A DNA stretch of 64,000 bases. Origin: Diphasiastrum complanatum (lineage: Eukaryota; Streptophyta; Lycopodiopsida; Lycopodiales; Lycopodiaceae). This document shows positions 10,653 to 22,145 of the stretch, piece after piece (positions within the stretch are counted from its first letter, which is position 1; each line of letters begins with the position of its first letter). The DNA lies in NCBI GenBank assembly GCA_029204225.1, contig CM055092.1:75890345-75954344 (forward strand). Reading direction: 5' to 3'. Under the pieces are notes generated by a model, which searched no databases, was not told the origin of the DNA, and worked only from the letters and a program-made list of their open reading frames with translations. A program made the position numbers and the translations under genes.

Positions 10653-11348
10653 TGTTAGATTTCTTATGCTTAGCCATAACAAATCGTTCAAGTAATGAGC
10701 ATCATGAAAACCGAAGGCCGACTACATGTTTTGAACCTTCGTATTTTTTACTTTTGAGATTTTTGTGCCTAGGCACCTTCGTCTTTCTTGCATTTTTTGC
10801 ACCTTCGTGAAAAATGCGACAGTGTGGCCAGAATGCCTTAGAATCCATTTTAGGCCCACCTTCATCTTTTTCACATTTTTTTTGCCTTCGCTCTAGAGGC
10901 ACCTTTGGAATTTACATACTTTCAGTCTAAGGGCACCTTCAATTTTTTCAAGTTTTTCAATAGTGGCGGACCGACGTCGCCAACTTATCATCAACCCTAA
11001 AAACAACTGGACAGCCAAATATCCCAAGGGCGGTTACCAACTTTGTACATATACAAAGACTGGCATAAATAGCATTCAATGCTCGTAAGATCTTTTTTGA
11101 CGACATTTGTGAATATATGCTAGCTGAATCAAGCTATGTAGAAGTTAATCAAAGTGTTGTCTTAACGCAATCAGAGTTCTCTTGTAGCCAACGTTATCAC
11201 ACTCAACAAGTTGAAGTTATTACTTCAAGCCATTGTACTCATTGTTGATATTAATTAGAGTGCAATTTTTGTTTCACTACTGTATTGTTCATTTGCACGA
11301 TTCTGTATGAATATTTTTGCTGCTAAATATTGCGTTTCTGTTCCTACA
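10653..11348 (+). repeat. 3' LTR of the copia element at 8322-10640
   Basis: A purine run (AAGGGATGA) precedes TGTTAGATTTCTTATGC at 10653; the end is GTTTCTGTTCCTACA at 11348, so the TG...CA rule is met. It carries repeated CACCTTCG motifs (10732-10930). The 5' LTR is absent because the element's left part is replaced by Ty3 sequence. Confidence 0.7.
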
Positions 11349-11401
11349 TGCCTACGCTCAAAGCTTAGAGCTTCGCTGTCGGTCATACCCACGTTTTACG
11401 A

Positions 11402-12960
11402 CAGGCCCTTGGCTCTTAATCCTTGGTCCTTCATCTTTAAGGGTCCTTTCATCTTTTGTCCTTAATCCTTAACCCTTGACTTTCACCATTGGCCCTTAAC
11501 GCTTCAGTCTTTCCCCTTAACCCTTAATACTTGGTCCTTAACCCTTGGCCTTTAACCCTTAGCCCTAAACTCTAAACCCTAAACCCTTGACTCTTCGTCC
11601 TTGGACCTTAACTCTTAGCCCTTGCCCATCAACCCTAAACCCTTACTCCCAGCCATAAATCCTAAACCATAAATCCTAAAACCTAAATCCTAAACTCTAA
11701 ACTCTTGGCCCTTAACCCTAAACCCTAAACACTAAACACTAAATCCTAAACCCTAAGCTCTAAGACCTAAATCCTAAATCCTAAATCCTAAACCCTGAAT
11801 CCTAAATCCTAAAACTTAAACCCTAAGCCCTAAACCCTAAGCCCTAAACCCTACACTCTAAGCCCTAAACTATAAGCTTTAAATCCTAAATCCTAAACCC
11901 TAAACCCTAAGCCCATAGCCATAGACTCTAAACCCTAAATCCTAATCCCTAAGTTGTAAGCCCTAAACCCTGAAATCTAAAACCTAATTTCTAAATCCTA
12001 AATTCTTGGTCGTTAACCCTAAGCCCTAAGCTCTAAACCCTAAACCCTAAACCATTAGCCCTTAATTCTAAACCCTAAAACCTAAACTCTAAGCCCTAAA
12101 CCATAAACTCTAAAACTTAAACCCCAAATCCTAAACCCTAAGCCCTAAGCACTAAGCACTAAACACTAAATCCTTAGCCCTTAGCCCTAAATTCTAAATT
12201 TTAAGCCCTAAGCCCTAAATCCTAAATCCTTAATCTTAGCGCTAAACCCTCAACCCCTATCCCTAAACCCAAAACCCAAAACCCAAAGCCCTTAGCCATA
12301 AATCCTAAATCCTAAACCCTAAGCCCTAGGCTCTTAGCCCTAAACCCTAAACCCTAAACCCTAAACCCTACATCCTAGCCCCTAAATCCTAAAACTTAAA
12401 GCCTATACCCTAGGCCCTAAACCCTAAAGCCTAAACACTAAACTCTCTATCCTAAGTCCTAAACTCTGAATTCTAAATCCTAAGACCTAAGCTCTTAGCC
12501 CTAAATGCTAAAAATCCTAAATCCTAAAACTTAAACTCTAAATCCTATATTCTTGGCCCTTAATCCTAAACTCGAAGCCCTAAACCCTAAGCCCTTAGCC
12601 CTAAATTCTAAACCCTCAACTCTAAATCCTAAATCCTTAACCCTTAGTCCTAAACCCTAAACCCCTAGCCCTAAACCCTAGATCCTAAATCCCTAGCCTT
12701 AAACCTTAAACCCTAAAACCCTAGCCCTTAGCCCTTGTCTCTTAGCCTTTAACCCTTGGCCCTTGGACCTTAACCCTTGGTTCTTAGACCTTAATGCTTT
12801 GGCCCTTGGCCCTAGACACTTGGCCTTTCACCATTGGTCCATAGCACTTGGCCCTTGGGCCTTAACCCTTGGCCCTTAACCCCTGGAACCTTGGCCCTTG
12901 GCTCTTAACTCTTAACTTTTGGCCCTTAGCCCTTGGTCCTTGGCCCTTAGCCTTAGCACT
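11402..12960. repeat. Degenerate interstitial telomere-like array (CCCTAAA / TTTAGGG)
   Basis: About 1.56 kb of head-to-tail heptamers on the C-rich strand. The best block (about 12340-12372) has four to five consecutive exact CCCTAAA units; most others are one-step variants such as CCCTAAG, TCCTAAA and CCTTAGC. Both flanks (11402-11640 and 12725-12960) are dominated by another variant, CCTTGGC/CCTTAAC. No gene lies inside. This is the plant-type telomere repeat and argues for a land-plant nuclear chromosome. The array abuts a copia LTR on the left and another LTR fragment on the right. Confidence 0.95.
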
Positions 12961-13118
12961 TTTCATCTTAAACTTAGGTGTAGGTCCTATAATTTAGGGA
13001 TGACCACCAAATAGACATGACCAACTCTTTTGACTTGACCTAAGCTAAATTAGGAGTGGGTTGCCATGTGGCATCTTGGCCTTACATGTGTGGAACCCAA
13101 TTATATACAATATTTGCA
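12961..13118 (-). repeat. Fragment of the LTR seen at 1938-2615
   Basis: It closely matches 2400-2560 in the same orientation (shared TTAAACTTAGGTGTAGGTC, GGGATGACCACCAAATAGAC, TTGACTTGACCTAA). It is cut on both sides: by the telomere-like array on the left and unrelated LTR-like sequence on the right. Confidence 0.8.
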
Positions 13119-13129
13119 TAAATGAGCTA

Positions 13130-13350
13130 CGTTCTTGACAGTTCGCCTTTTTCGCATTTCCCCGAAATGCGAAACTAGCATAGTTCAACAGTTTAAACTA
13201 TTTTGCAACAGCTTCGCCTTTTTTAATTTCTCCAAATAGCGACACTTAGGCATAGTTCAAAGTTCAACCTGTTTTAGGGCACCTTCGGCTTTTTCGTGAA
13301 ATGCGAAGTGAGAGAAAATTCTCAAAGATCATCTAATTCAAGATTTGGAA
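13130..13350. repeat. Left part of an older LTR-like sequence split by the copia element at 13351-17189
   Basis: It contains repeated TTCGCCTTTTT / GCGAA motifs and, near its end, GGGCACCTTCGGCTTTTTCG and GCGAAGTGAGAGAAAA. After the inserted element the same motifs resume (17193 onward). This is the target into which the element jumped. Similar motifs occur in the LTRs at 10653-11348 and 33943-35115, so it is probably a related copia LTR. Confidence 0.5.
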
Positions 13351-13355
13351 CTGCT

Positions 13356-13997
13356 TGTGAAAGATTCAACTAGTTTCATCACATTTTGCGATATTCCATA
13401 TTTGGCATATTGAGGCCAAAACTTGTTTTAGACTTAGAGGTTGACTTTTCAAAGTTCGTTAGTCTAAATTTCATTTGAATAAACATTTTTTGAAAGTGTG
13501 GAAAACTTAGAATGCAAGTTTGAGAAGATTCAAATTGAATAGTTGGGTACATGGAATCTAGATCCAAAATTAGTAGGGTTAGCATTTTGGTGGGAAAGCC
13601 AAGTGGTCAAATAGGGTTTGGACCTGTTATAAAAGGATGTAACTCATGGAGAGAGTGATCTTCTGTCATCTCTATCTCATTTCATGCTTATGCATGGTTC
13701 TCTTGGATTCTACTATCCATTGGTGCACTATCTTGGTGATTGCTTGCAATTCTATGTGTAAAATGATCTATATTTGATATTTTTGGAACCACACATGTGA
13801 AATACAGTAGCTTGCTGATTTTGTACGGATAGTAACAGTACTTTTTTATTTCATTCAAGTTTGATCAAGTTCTATTGGTGTTTGCATCTCATTTTGTGTG
13901 TAGATGCTGATTTTTCTACATTGGTGAGATTGGTAGTGTATTTCTAACCAAAGATCATTCAAGTAGATTGGATCTTAAGGATCTGAAATCTTTCACA
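13356..13997 (+). repeat. 5' LTR of the non-autonomous copia element
   Basis: TGTGAAAGATTCAAC to GAAATCTTTCACA, 642 bp. The TATA-like GTTATAAAAGGATG at 13628-13641 is a plausible promoter, with transcript start expected shortly after. Confidence 0.88.
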
Positions 13998-14009
13998 TGG
14001 TATCAGAGC
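13998..14009 (+). other. Primer-binding site, initiator-Met tRNA type
   Basis: TGGTATCAGAGC follows the LTR end with no spacer. It is complementary to the 3' end of plant initiator-Met tRNA, the usual copia primer. Confidence 0.92.
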
Positions 14010-14527
14010 TTGTGTTTCAGGTTATGAAGGACGAAATCAGATCTATCAATGATTTGGTGAAGATATCAAGTCTAGAGCATGCTAGAGAGGATTCTACACC
14101 AAAATTGGATTTTTTGCTTTTGTAGATTGGATCTTTTGTAGATCAAAACACTAAATAGGTCAATATACTTGATCAACTCAGATTTTTGAATTCACATACT
14201 GGATTTGGTCAATTTTTGGATCATTGGATCAACCTAAGTGGTGGCTTATAGATTGCATATCAAATTTTCAGCATTTACATGTAGATTTGGAATAGTCATT
14301 TTTTTGTGATTTTGTAAAAACCCTAATTTTGATTGGATCTCTAGTTAGTGAGGTTGCTGGACTTCATTTGAGTGTGTTTCAATCTTGGAAGTGGCAAAAG
14401 TGATTAGATTGAGGATAGATCATAGGTTGATCAAAATTCCATAATTCTATGTGTTGATTTGCTTGATAAGTGCTAGAAGAGAATTTGTGAGATAGTTTCA
14501 AATCTTGGTGATTTCTTTTGAAAGCAT

Positions 14528-15570
14528 TTGTTGTTGTTCAAAGGAGTGCTTTGTGCATTGAAACAGGTTGAAAGAGAAGATTGCTATGTGGCAACCTCAA
14601 TTGGAGTCATGTTGGAAGCCAATGATAGGCTTACCTCAAGTAACTATTCATTGTGGAAAGTGAGGATGGAGTCACTTCTTGAGATGAATGATATTTTGGA
14701 TATTGTTGTAGGTTTGGACGAGAGACCAGCAACACAAGAAGATCAAATGAGGTATGACAAGAGGACCAAAAAGGCTCTACACATGATAAAGATGAATGTT
14801 ACCAATGAACTTCTCAAGGAAGTTGGTAAGTGCACATCATCTTTGGAAGCTTGTAATTGATTGAAGAAGCTTTATGAATCCAAGTCTACTTCTAGAGTGT
14901 TGACTCTAAGAAGGCAAATTTTTTCTTGTTTGCAAAAAAATGAAGAAAGTCGAAGTACTTTTGTTTTGAGAATGAAAGCATTGAATGATGAGTTAGCTTG
15001 CATAGATGAAAGCATTAAGGAAGGAGAGCTTATTCAAGTGATTCTTAATGGCTTGTTGGATGCTCATATAACATTGTTCAAAGTATTGCTATTCAAAAGA
15101 CTTTGCCAAGTTTGATGGATCTTCAAGAGATCTTGATCAATGAGGAATATAGGCTTTAAGCAAGACGTGGATCTACATCGACACTTCAAAAGGCTGCTAT
15201 GTTCACAAAGGGCAAATTCAAGGGCAAAACCAAAAGTAAGTGGTCTAAAGGGCAAGATCAAGTGGATGCTTCTTCAAGTGGCAAAAAGAACGATAGATCA
15301 AAGCTCAAGTGCTTCTATTGTGGCATCAAAGGACACTTTGCAAGTGATTCCTACAAGAAGAAGAGAGGTCAAGGAGACAAGCAAGGTAATCTTACTCTTG
15401 ATGAGGATGGTTTGGATGTTCAAGATGCAAATGATGATGCTTTTGTGATGTCTTCATGTATGCTTGCTAATGATGGAGATCTAGATCCTTGGTGGATTGA
15501 TAGTGGTGCAAGTTCACACATAACCTTTCACAAAGAGTACTTCACTTCTTTGTTTTGCATATGGAGATGA
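14528..15570 (+). pseudogene. Copia gag (UBN2-type) with zinc knuckle and protease stub
   Basis: Segments in broken frames: LEANDRLTSSNYSLWKVRME and MIKMNVTNELLKEVGK (14528-14860), then after a stop ESKSTSRVLTLRRQIF, FVLRMKALNDELACID and VILNGLLDAH (14861-15115), and after frame changes KCFYCGIKGHFASDSY (15307-15354) and WWIDSGASSHITFHKEYF (15490-15543). The zinc knuckle should be C-x2-C-x4-H-x4-C; the last Cys is Ser (TCC at 15349-15351). The protease active-site DSGA is present but the domain ends shortly after it. The product would have been the nucleocapsid protein; this copy cannot make it. Confidence 0.88.
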
Positions 15571-15579
15571 GAAGACAGC

Positions 15580-16060
15580 CAATGATGGTGAATGACTTTG
15601 ATGATCAGTTGAAGATCAAGAGGTTGATCTCAAAGTGCTCAACTCGTCAAAAAGGAAGGTGGCAATTTGGAGCTAGTCAAGAGCATCAAAGGAGAGGTAA
15701 TTGGCAAAGGTGTTATGGATCAGTTTTTGTAGAATATTAAAGACTCAAGTAAGGTCAAAGGAGCAGCAAGGAAGGTTGTTCAAGTCTACTTTACTTGTTC
15801 TATCTCACGTTTGAGCAATTTCATGTGGATGTGTGCAAATTGTCAAGATATGGTAAGACTAGCTATATTGGTGAACATTGTTTTGATGTTGGATTTGTAC
15901 TAGCATTCTTGCCTGGGTTTGCTGATGGAAATGAAGCTATTGGAGGTTCATTATGTCACTCATTCATGGTCAAGTCATCAAGGTATGATGGTATCTTGAG
16001 GCAAGATGGAGATGGAGGCTCATTCATGGAGTATCATGGTGGATACATGGCAACAAAGGA
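15580..16060 (+). other. Non-canonical internal segment shared with 22850-23470 (minus)
   Basis: It occupies the place where integrase and RT should be. It matches the minus-strand copy at 22850-23470 over about 450 bp, including GTCAAGAGCATCAAAGGAGA, TTACTTGTTCTATCTCA and AATTGTCAAGATATGGTAA. Here the reading frame is broken; the other copy has a 107-aa frame (23602-23279) ending ERVKSIKGESIGKDVMDLFL and stopping, which suggests the segment once formed a C-terminal extension of gag followed by untranslated sequence. I recognise no domain. Confidence 0.65.
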
Positions 16061-16339
16061 CAAAGGAGGAGGAGACATGCAAACAAAAGTTGATCACTCA
16101 CATTTATTGTTTGTAAGCTGTATTTTTCCAGAGTTTAGAGTTGGAAGCATGGTGGAATAGACATTCTATTTGATTCTTCATGTTCTAGCTACTTCTTGAC
16201 ATGTAAAATTGATGTAAGAAATAGTGAAGCATCCCAAGTGGACACTATTCTCTATATCAATTATGGTTGTTTCTATTTTGAGCATTACATGATCATTGAA
16301 AGGAGATCTATTCTTAGGAAGAAGATCATTCTTATGATG

Positions 16340-16550
16340 GATCAAAGTTCTATTGTCAAAAACTATGCTAGGAGCAAGCATAATGAGGTGCAACAACATT
16401 TTGTGAGGGAGCGAGTCATTGGAAAGGAGGTGGAGCTTCAACATGTGTCTTCAAGGGAATGTGTAGCTGATATCTTCACCAAAGCATTGGAAAAGGACTT
16501 GTTCATGAATCATAGGACCTCACTTGGAGTGTTATCAAAGTCTATCCTAA
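16340..16550 (+). pseudogene. Copia RNase H C-terminal tail
   Basis: The frame 16196-16594 contains KNYARSKHNEVQQHFVRERV, then GKEVELQHVSSRECVADIFT and KALEKDLF. This matches the end of copia pol (compare HIEIGHHFVRDQV and ECVADIFTKPLGKDL in the element at 25804-26157). It directly precedes the 3' LTR. Confidence 0.88.
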
Positions 16551-16554
16551 AACT

Positions 16555-17184
16555 AGTGAAAGACTTTGCTATATTTCCATATTTGGCATATTGAGGCCAA
16601 AACTTGTTTTAGACTTAGAGGTTGACTTTTCAAAGTCCATTAATCTAGATTTCATTTGAATAAACACTTTTTGAAAGTGTGGGAAAGTTAGAATGCGAGT
16701 TTGAGTAGATTCAATTTGAATAGTTGGGTACATTGAATTTAGACCCAAAATTAGTAGGGTTAGCATTTTGGTGGGAAAGCCAAGTGGCCAAATAGGGTTT
16801 GGACCTGCCATAAAAGGATGTAACATGTGGAGAGAGTGATCTTCTCTCTTCTCTATCTCATTTTATGCTTATACATGGTTCTCTTGGGTTCTACTATCCA
16901 TTGGTGCACTATCTTGGTGATTGCTTGCAATTCTATGTGTAGAATGATCTATATTTGTTATTTTTGGATCCACACGTGTGAAATACAATAGCTTGCTAAT
17001 TTTGTATGGACAGCGATAGTACTTTTTCATTTCATTCAAGTTTGATCAAGTTCTATTGGTGTTGGCATCTCATTTTGTGTGTAGATGCTGATTTTTCTAC
17101 ATTGGTGAGATTGGTAGTGTCTTTCTTTTTCTAACCAAAGATCATTCAAGTAGATTGGATCTTAAGGATCTGAAATCTTTCACA
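16555..17184 (+). repeat. 3' LTR of the non-autonomous copia element
   Basis: AGTGAAAGACTTTGC to GAAATCTTTCACA, about 630 bp, aligned with 13356-13997. The first base of the expected TG is mutated and about 20 bp near the start are deleted. The TATA-like CATAAAAGGATG lies at about 16810. Confidence 0.85.
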
Positions 17185-17189
17185 CTGCT

Positions 17190-17562
17190 GTAGGGCACCT
17201 TCGACTTTTCTGTGAAAAACCCGAAGAGAGAGAAAAAATGAAGGTCGTCTATTTTGAACGAAGGACGTTCCCAGCCACTTCTCAAAATTTGCAAAGTGAG
17301 AGAAAACCACTTCAAGTAAAATGCAAAGTGAGAGAATTTTCGACATCCTCGTCCATGTCAACATTCCTAATTCGTTAACAGTATATACTATGTATAGTCG
17401 TCACAAAACCAATATACTTCCAAGTACAACCGCTTACCTAATTAGGTGACACACATTTAATGTAGTTAATACAAGGATGCAATCTATAAATAGATCATCC
17501 CTGCACAGATTACTTGATGCTTCGTCCATGAGACGAATGATTTTAAGCCTCCTAGTTATGCC
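17190..17562. repeat. Right part of the split older LTR-like sequence
   Basis: It resumes with GTAGGGCACCTTCGACTTTT and has GAGAGAAAA repeats (17217-17340) and a TATA-like CTATAAATAGATC at 17482-17494. No coding content. Confidence 0.45.
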
Positions 17563-18065
17563 TGTTAGAAATAAATGACTATGGTGAAGTTAATCCATAG
17601 GTTACTTTGAACCAAAAGGTCGAGATTTGTGTAACCATGGGTATTTAGTTATTTAGGCCATCTTAAGTTTGTCTTAAGTTCAGTTGGACCCAGTTTTGGT
17701 CATGTACTGACTCGTGGGTCCTTAGGGGTCTAATTTTGTTTAGGGGCCCTATCTTGACTTTTGGGGGTGCCCTACATTTAGTAAATGGTTAACCTTAGGG
17801 TTTGGTTTCATTTGGTCACATCCAGGTAGAGTATTTAGATGCTCATTGTGTATTCCATTTTATACAGTTTGGCTCTCCATTGCTCTTGTTGTTGTTTTCT
17901 CTCTCTCTCTCTCTTAGAGTTGGGCACCCAGCCTCTTCTCTCTTGTTTCTTGTGGAGATTGATTGATAACTAGATCTTGGTGACTTGTCTCTTGCTTTCC
18001 TACAACGTCGTCATTTTGGTTGTAATTGTTATTTTATTGTGCTTCAATGTAATATAGCAGTAGCA
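17563..18065 (+). repeat. Possible solo LTR with a (CT)n run
   Basis: It starts TGTTAGAAATAAATG and may end at AATATAGCAGTAGCA, about 500 bp. A (CT) microsatellite lies at 17897-17914 and GGGCACCCAGCC at 17923-17934. A candidate duplication (ATGCC before, ATGCT after) has one mismatch and overlaps the proposed end, so the boundary is unsure. Confidence 0.3.
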
Positions 18066-18639
18066 TGCTTTTCTATCTGTGCATAACATAAATGAATGTT
18101 TGTTGTGATTGTATGCACTTTATCACTGTTTGATCGTGCTTGTTTACTCACTCTGATCAGAACACGGATGTCTACAACTCCTTCGCTTTTTATCAGACGA
18201 TGGTTGTCTTTGACACCTAAGGAACTCGCGATATCATACTGCTTTTTCATCTATTTAAGAACCAAACTTCACATTGAATCCATTTTTCAGTAATACCACA
18301 CACAAACCATTTTCTTCGATGGACTGTACTTTTGTTTTTGTGAGTATGAATTAATTTTTAAGATCCTATTGGGCAATTAGAACACGTAAAGTTGTGATTG
18401 TATTTAGCATAAACTTTCTATTAGACTGTTTTGCATATAGCAGCTGATTGTAATGGGAAAGTTGTTCCACAATATTTGTGCTCTTTTCTCTTAAATAAGT
18501 GATCATGTTGAAAACTTCAAAACTTTGAAACAAGATAACTTTTTACTCTTCCTATCAATTCTACTTCTCACTTAGTAGAAGTAATTTTTATGACCATTCT
18601 TTCTTTTCACCCTTCTCCTTTAACTTGAGGTATGAAATA
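18066..18639. other. No supported feature
   Basis: AT-rich sequence with only short overlapping frames on both strands (18044-18293) and no recognisable motif. Confidence 0.5.
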
Positions 18640-18970
18640 TTACTTTCTTACTGGATCTGACTTCTCTATCTCTTCTCTTTATGATCTTTAATTCTCTCTC
18701 TTTTCTTTCTCATGACCTCTTTCTTCCTTCCCTCTCTTTTGTCTCATATCTCTTTATTTTCTATGTCTCTCCTATGTTCTCTCTCATTATCTTCTAGATA
18801 TTTTCTCCTTTTTGTCTATTTGCTCTCCTTTGATCCTATGTTTTCTCCTATGTTCTCTCATTAGCTTCTAGATATTTTAGCCTTTGTGTCTATCTCTTTC
18901 CATATTTTTGCCTATTTTCTCTCCTCTAATCTTGTACTCTCCTTTTCTTCATTCTCTCTTTTCCATCCCA
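18640..18970. repeat. Pyrimidine-rich low-complexity tract
   Basis: Almost pure C/T on the plus strand with an imperfect ~78-bp duplication: CCTATGTTCTCTC followed by TTCTAGATATTTT at 18771 and again at 18849. Confidence 0.8.
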
Positions 18971-20786
18971 TTTATCTTTTCTAGAAGCTTTGATTTGAAC
19001 TAGTTTCACTTGACACAAACTTTAAATTCAGATAGGATAGTAAAGGTTGGTGGATCAAATTAGGTTTTTGCTTACTTGCGACATTCCATAAATAATATTT
19101 CATGGGGCTCATTGAAGTACATGATAATTGTTGTGAATCCGATGGCCGAATGTTTGTCGTGTAGGAGAAGTCGAGCAATCGTGATTTACTTATGCAAAGC
19201 TTAGCTGGAGCCGATCTGTCCGGTTGAAGCTACTACTGAATTTCGCGATCAGGCATCCTCTTGAACTATGGATAGCTACCGCTTATCTGATGTTGATTTA
19301 TGAATAATAGATAATGTCTAATGATAGCGGAAATATATCTATTACTAGCAAGCAAGCATCAGCAAATATTCAGAGATTGCACATGATAGAGCAGAGTGCT
19401 ATAACTTGTCTATATTATCAAAATCAAGTATAGAACCCTAATTCTTTTGAGCGATATCTATTTTTTAGATCAGCGCATTGGCGCAAGAGAGGTGTGCTCT
19501 CTTACGAATAAGACTAGCTACTGCTAATTATTTGTATCTTGTAACTAGCCACTACTCCTTACATCTCTATGTTTTTCTTCTCACGATGATCCAATACATA
19601 TATCATGCCAGGTGAGATTACAATATTAATTTACTGATTGTTACAAGAGAAGTTTAAGCTAAATATCGGTTAATCATGTCTCTCTCATGTACATCACCTT
19701 ACGACTGAGCATGAATATTTAAATTTTCACGCTTGTCAAATATGAGGTCCCGATAATTCGGCCTTGCTCGATAATGTGTGCTGATCCTTGCTTCTTGTTC
19801 AAAGTTTTGGAGACTGCTTGATGTGTCGACATGTTCCGATATGTTGGTTACTTCGGCTGAGGTGCAAAAAATGTGAAGGTCTTCACAAAACTGATGCTAA
19901 GATTAAAAATAAGCTAAGTGTCAATGTTTTTGGGATTATGCAAACTGTGTGACCAAAAAATTCAAATATGCAGACTATGCGAAATCTAGTTCAAAATATG
20001 CAGCAGTCTAAAATGCAAGGAAAATACTAAAGCTTTAAAATAAAAACTTAAGGTTTCTTCAATAACAAGAAACATGTATTGTTGGGTGATGACACCAAGC
20101 ATGATGTAAAACGAGTTGGAGATGGTTTTTGGAAACGTGACCTATGGTGAAGTTGAGTATATAAAAATGGTGTTCCTTGTGTTACAAAAATTATTGAGAA
20201 TCGCTTGTTGTTAGATTTATAGTAGCTCAATTTATGAAAGTGGACTGTGATTAAATGAGAATATTTGATAGAAAACAATGGTCATAGACACATGACAAGG
20301 TAAGCTTTACAAAATCTATGCAACAATCCAAATCAAAAAATGCTTGTTGTAGTAGGATATTCTACCTCTCCTCTATGGCATCAACAATGTGGTCCTTTAA
20401 ATTTTTTTGTTTAAATAGGTTAAAGAAATATAATATGGAAATTGGCTTTCCTAGCATCAACGAGAATGTCCATTAAGTTATTCATGTACTAGACTAAGAG
20501 GAAAGTGATCAAGACATCATTTTGAAGAAACATCTATAAAAAGTCGGAGCTCATTTGAAATGTAATAGTAAGACACTTACAAGCCAATCTAAATGATAGA
20601 GAAAAGTTCACATCAAAGGAATTTGATCAATTTGCAAATTTCAAGGAAATCTAAAAAAAATTCAAGCCCATAACCAAGTGGAGTGGATGAAAAGAGAAGG
20701 CACATGGTTAAGGAGGGGTGAATATGTTAATGCATCATTTTAACAACCTTGATCTTTCATTGCATAATTCTTGGGACTATCGTGTT
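18971..20786. other. No supported gene
   Basis: AT-rich intergenic DNA. The frames at 18981-19178 and 20048-20278 are short and show no domain. I see no LTR end, RNA gene or repeat unit here. Confidence 0.5.
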
Positions 20787-22145
20787 CCAAAGATTTCAAA
20801 TATTCTATTGTAATAATATTTTTTGTAATTTATTGATAAATGAAATTAATCTTTGTAGAGTTTATGCTTGTACAAGATTGAACAATATACAGCCAACAAA
20901 TCCTCTATGTACAAGAGAATGATCTTCACTAATGGTAAGGGTCGTGTGAAACTTACAAAGCTCATCTGGGTGAGGCATTTCATTGACAATGGCTCAACCA
21001 ACCACACACAACTAATAAACAACACCATAAGTAGAATTCGCTTACATAAACATTGACCCAAATTTATGCTTATACCAACTTCAAGAGTAAATTTTTAGTC
21101 TACTATTTCAAGAGACAATAATTGGGCTCAAAAACATGTGAGAAAGTTTTCTTCTTAAATGGATTTTTGAATGATGTTTCCACCAAGTTTGATAGCCATT
21201 CAATTATGCCTTTTGGTTTATGCCAATGAATGGGGTGAGTTATATTCAACCTATGGCCTCATGTTTGAAAGTGGAGGGCCACGACCTCACCAAAAATGAA
21301 TGACATCTATCAAGAAATCTCTTTCTCACATTGAAAGGATGGTGAGCCAATTTTTTGGCCCTTCTATGAGCTCGAAAAGTCCTCTTAAGGCTTTTTAATG
21401 AACTTGGAGATTCATATGTTTCAGACATAATAAGATTGTGCATTTTCTTGCCTCATAATTGGCCCTAAAATTTTATATGGCTCTTTATAATCTTCAAAAC
21501 AATTGCATAAACCACGCAAAATTTCTATGGCATTTGCGAAAGGTGGAGACTACATGAAAAGTGAAATATCACAAAACATAGACAAACAATCCTATGCTCC
21601 TCATCTTGGTATTGTCCAATCTTGTGCTAAAATATAAATTAATAGGTTGAGAGAATCATTTAAGCAAGAAAGGATGCTTCGTCTAGTGACCTTTGAAGTG
21701 GGTTAGAACCATTTGAAAAGTTACACGTGGGCTACATTTCGAGGCGAGGTGTGTGGAGCTCTATTTCTTTGTAGATTTGAGCATTCATTCACATTTTTCT
21801 TCTCTCCAACGATAAGTTTGATTTAGTTCAAAATCACAAAAAGTACTTTTGTTTGGGAAAAGTCATATTTAGGTCATTATCGCAAGAGACACTCTTATGA
21901 GGAACAAAATATAATGTACTTGTATCTAAAAAAGAGAGATAATTTGACATAAAAGTTGGCATCCTTTTTAAGTAAATTTTGATTTACTATAAGTTTTTAA
22001 TGGTCATCTTAAATGTTAGAGGCCATAGAGATTTTGAGTAATTTTTATCCTAGATGATTTTTTTTTTAGGAACGTTTTTACTCTTGACGTAAGTCTCTCT
22101 TTATAGCTTATTTTGTATCAATCAGTACTAATAAATAACAAACCA
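20787..22145. repeat. First copy of a ~1.37-kb direct repeat
   Basis: It matches 24016-25397 from CCAAAGATT to AATAAATAACAAACCA, with small gaps and one replaced patch (near 21090-21130 against 24310-24440). No long coding frame on either strand; the short frames of both copies are mutated in parallel and look incidental. The class of the repeat is not evident. Confidence 0.85.

Larger units (their letters stand above)
13351..17189 (+). mobile_element. Non-autonomous Ty1/copia element with both LTRs and 5-bp target duplication
   Basis: CTGCT at 13351-13355 and again at 17185-17189 flank two LTRs (13356-13997 and about 16555-17184) that clearly align but carry many substitutions and one ~20-bp deletion. 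Between them lie a primer-binding site, gag, a protease stub, a non-canonical segment and the last part of RNase H. Integrase and the body of reverse transcriptase are missing, so mobility would need enzymes from another copy. A second copy of the same gag-end plus non-canonical segment sits on the minus strand at 22830-23640, so this is a family rather than one accident. Confidence 0.88.

Noticed and set aside
11402-12960. A true chromosome end
   Set aside because: Units are strongly degenerate and the array is followed on both sides by tens of kilobases of ordinary sequence.
15795-16160. 121-aa plus-strand frame
   Set aside because: It is the frame-broken version of the shared copia segment; the second copy has no equivalent frame.
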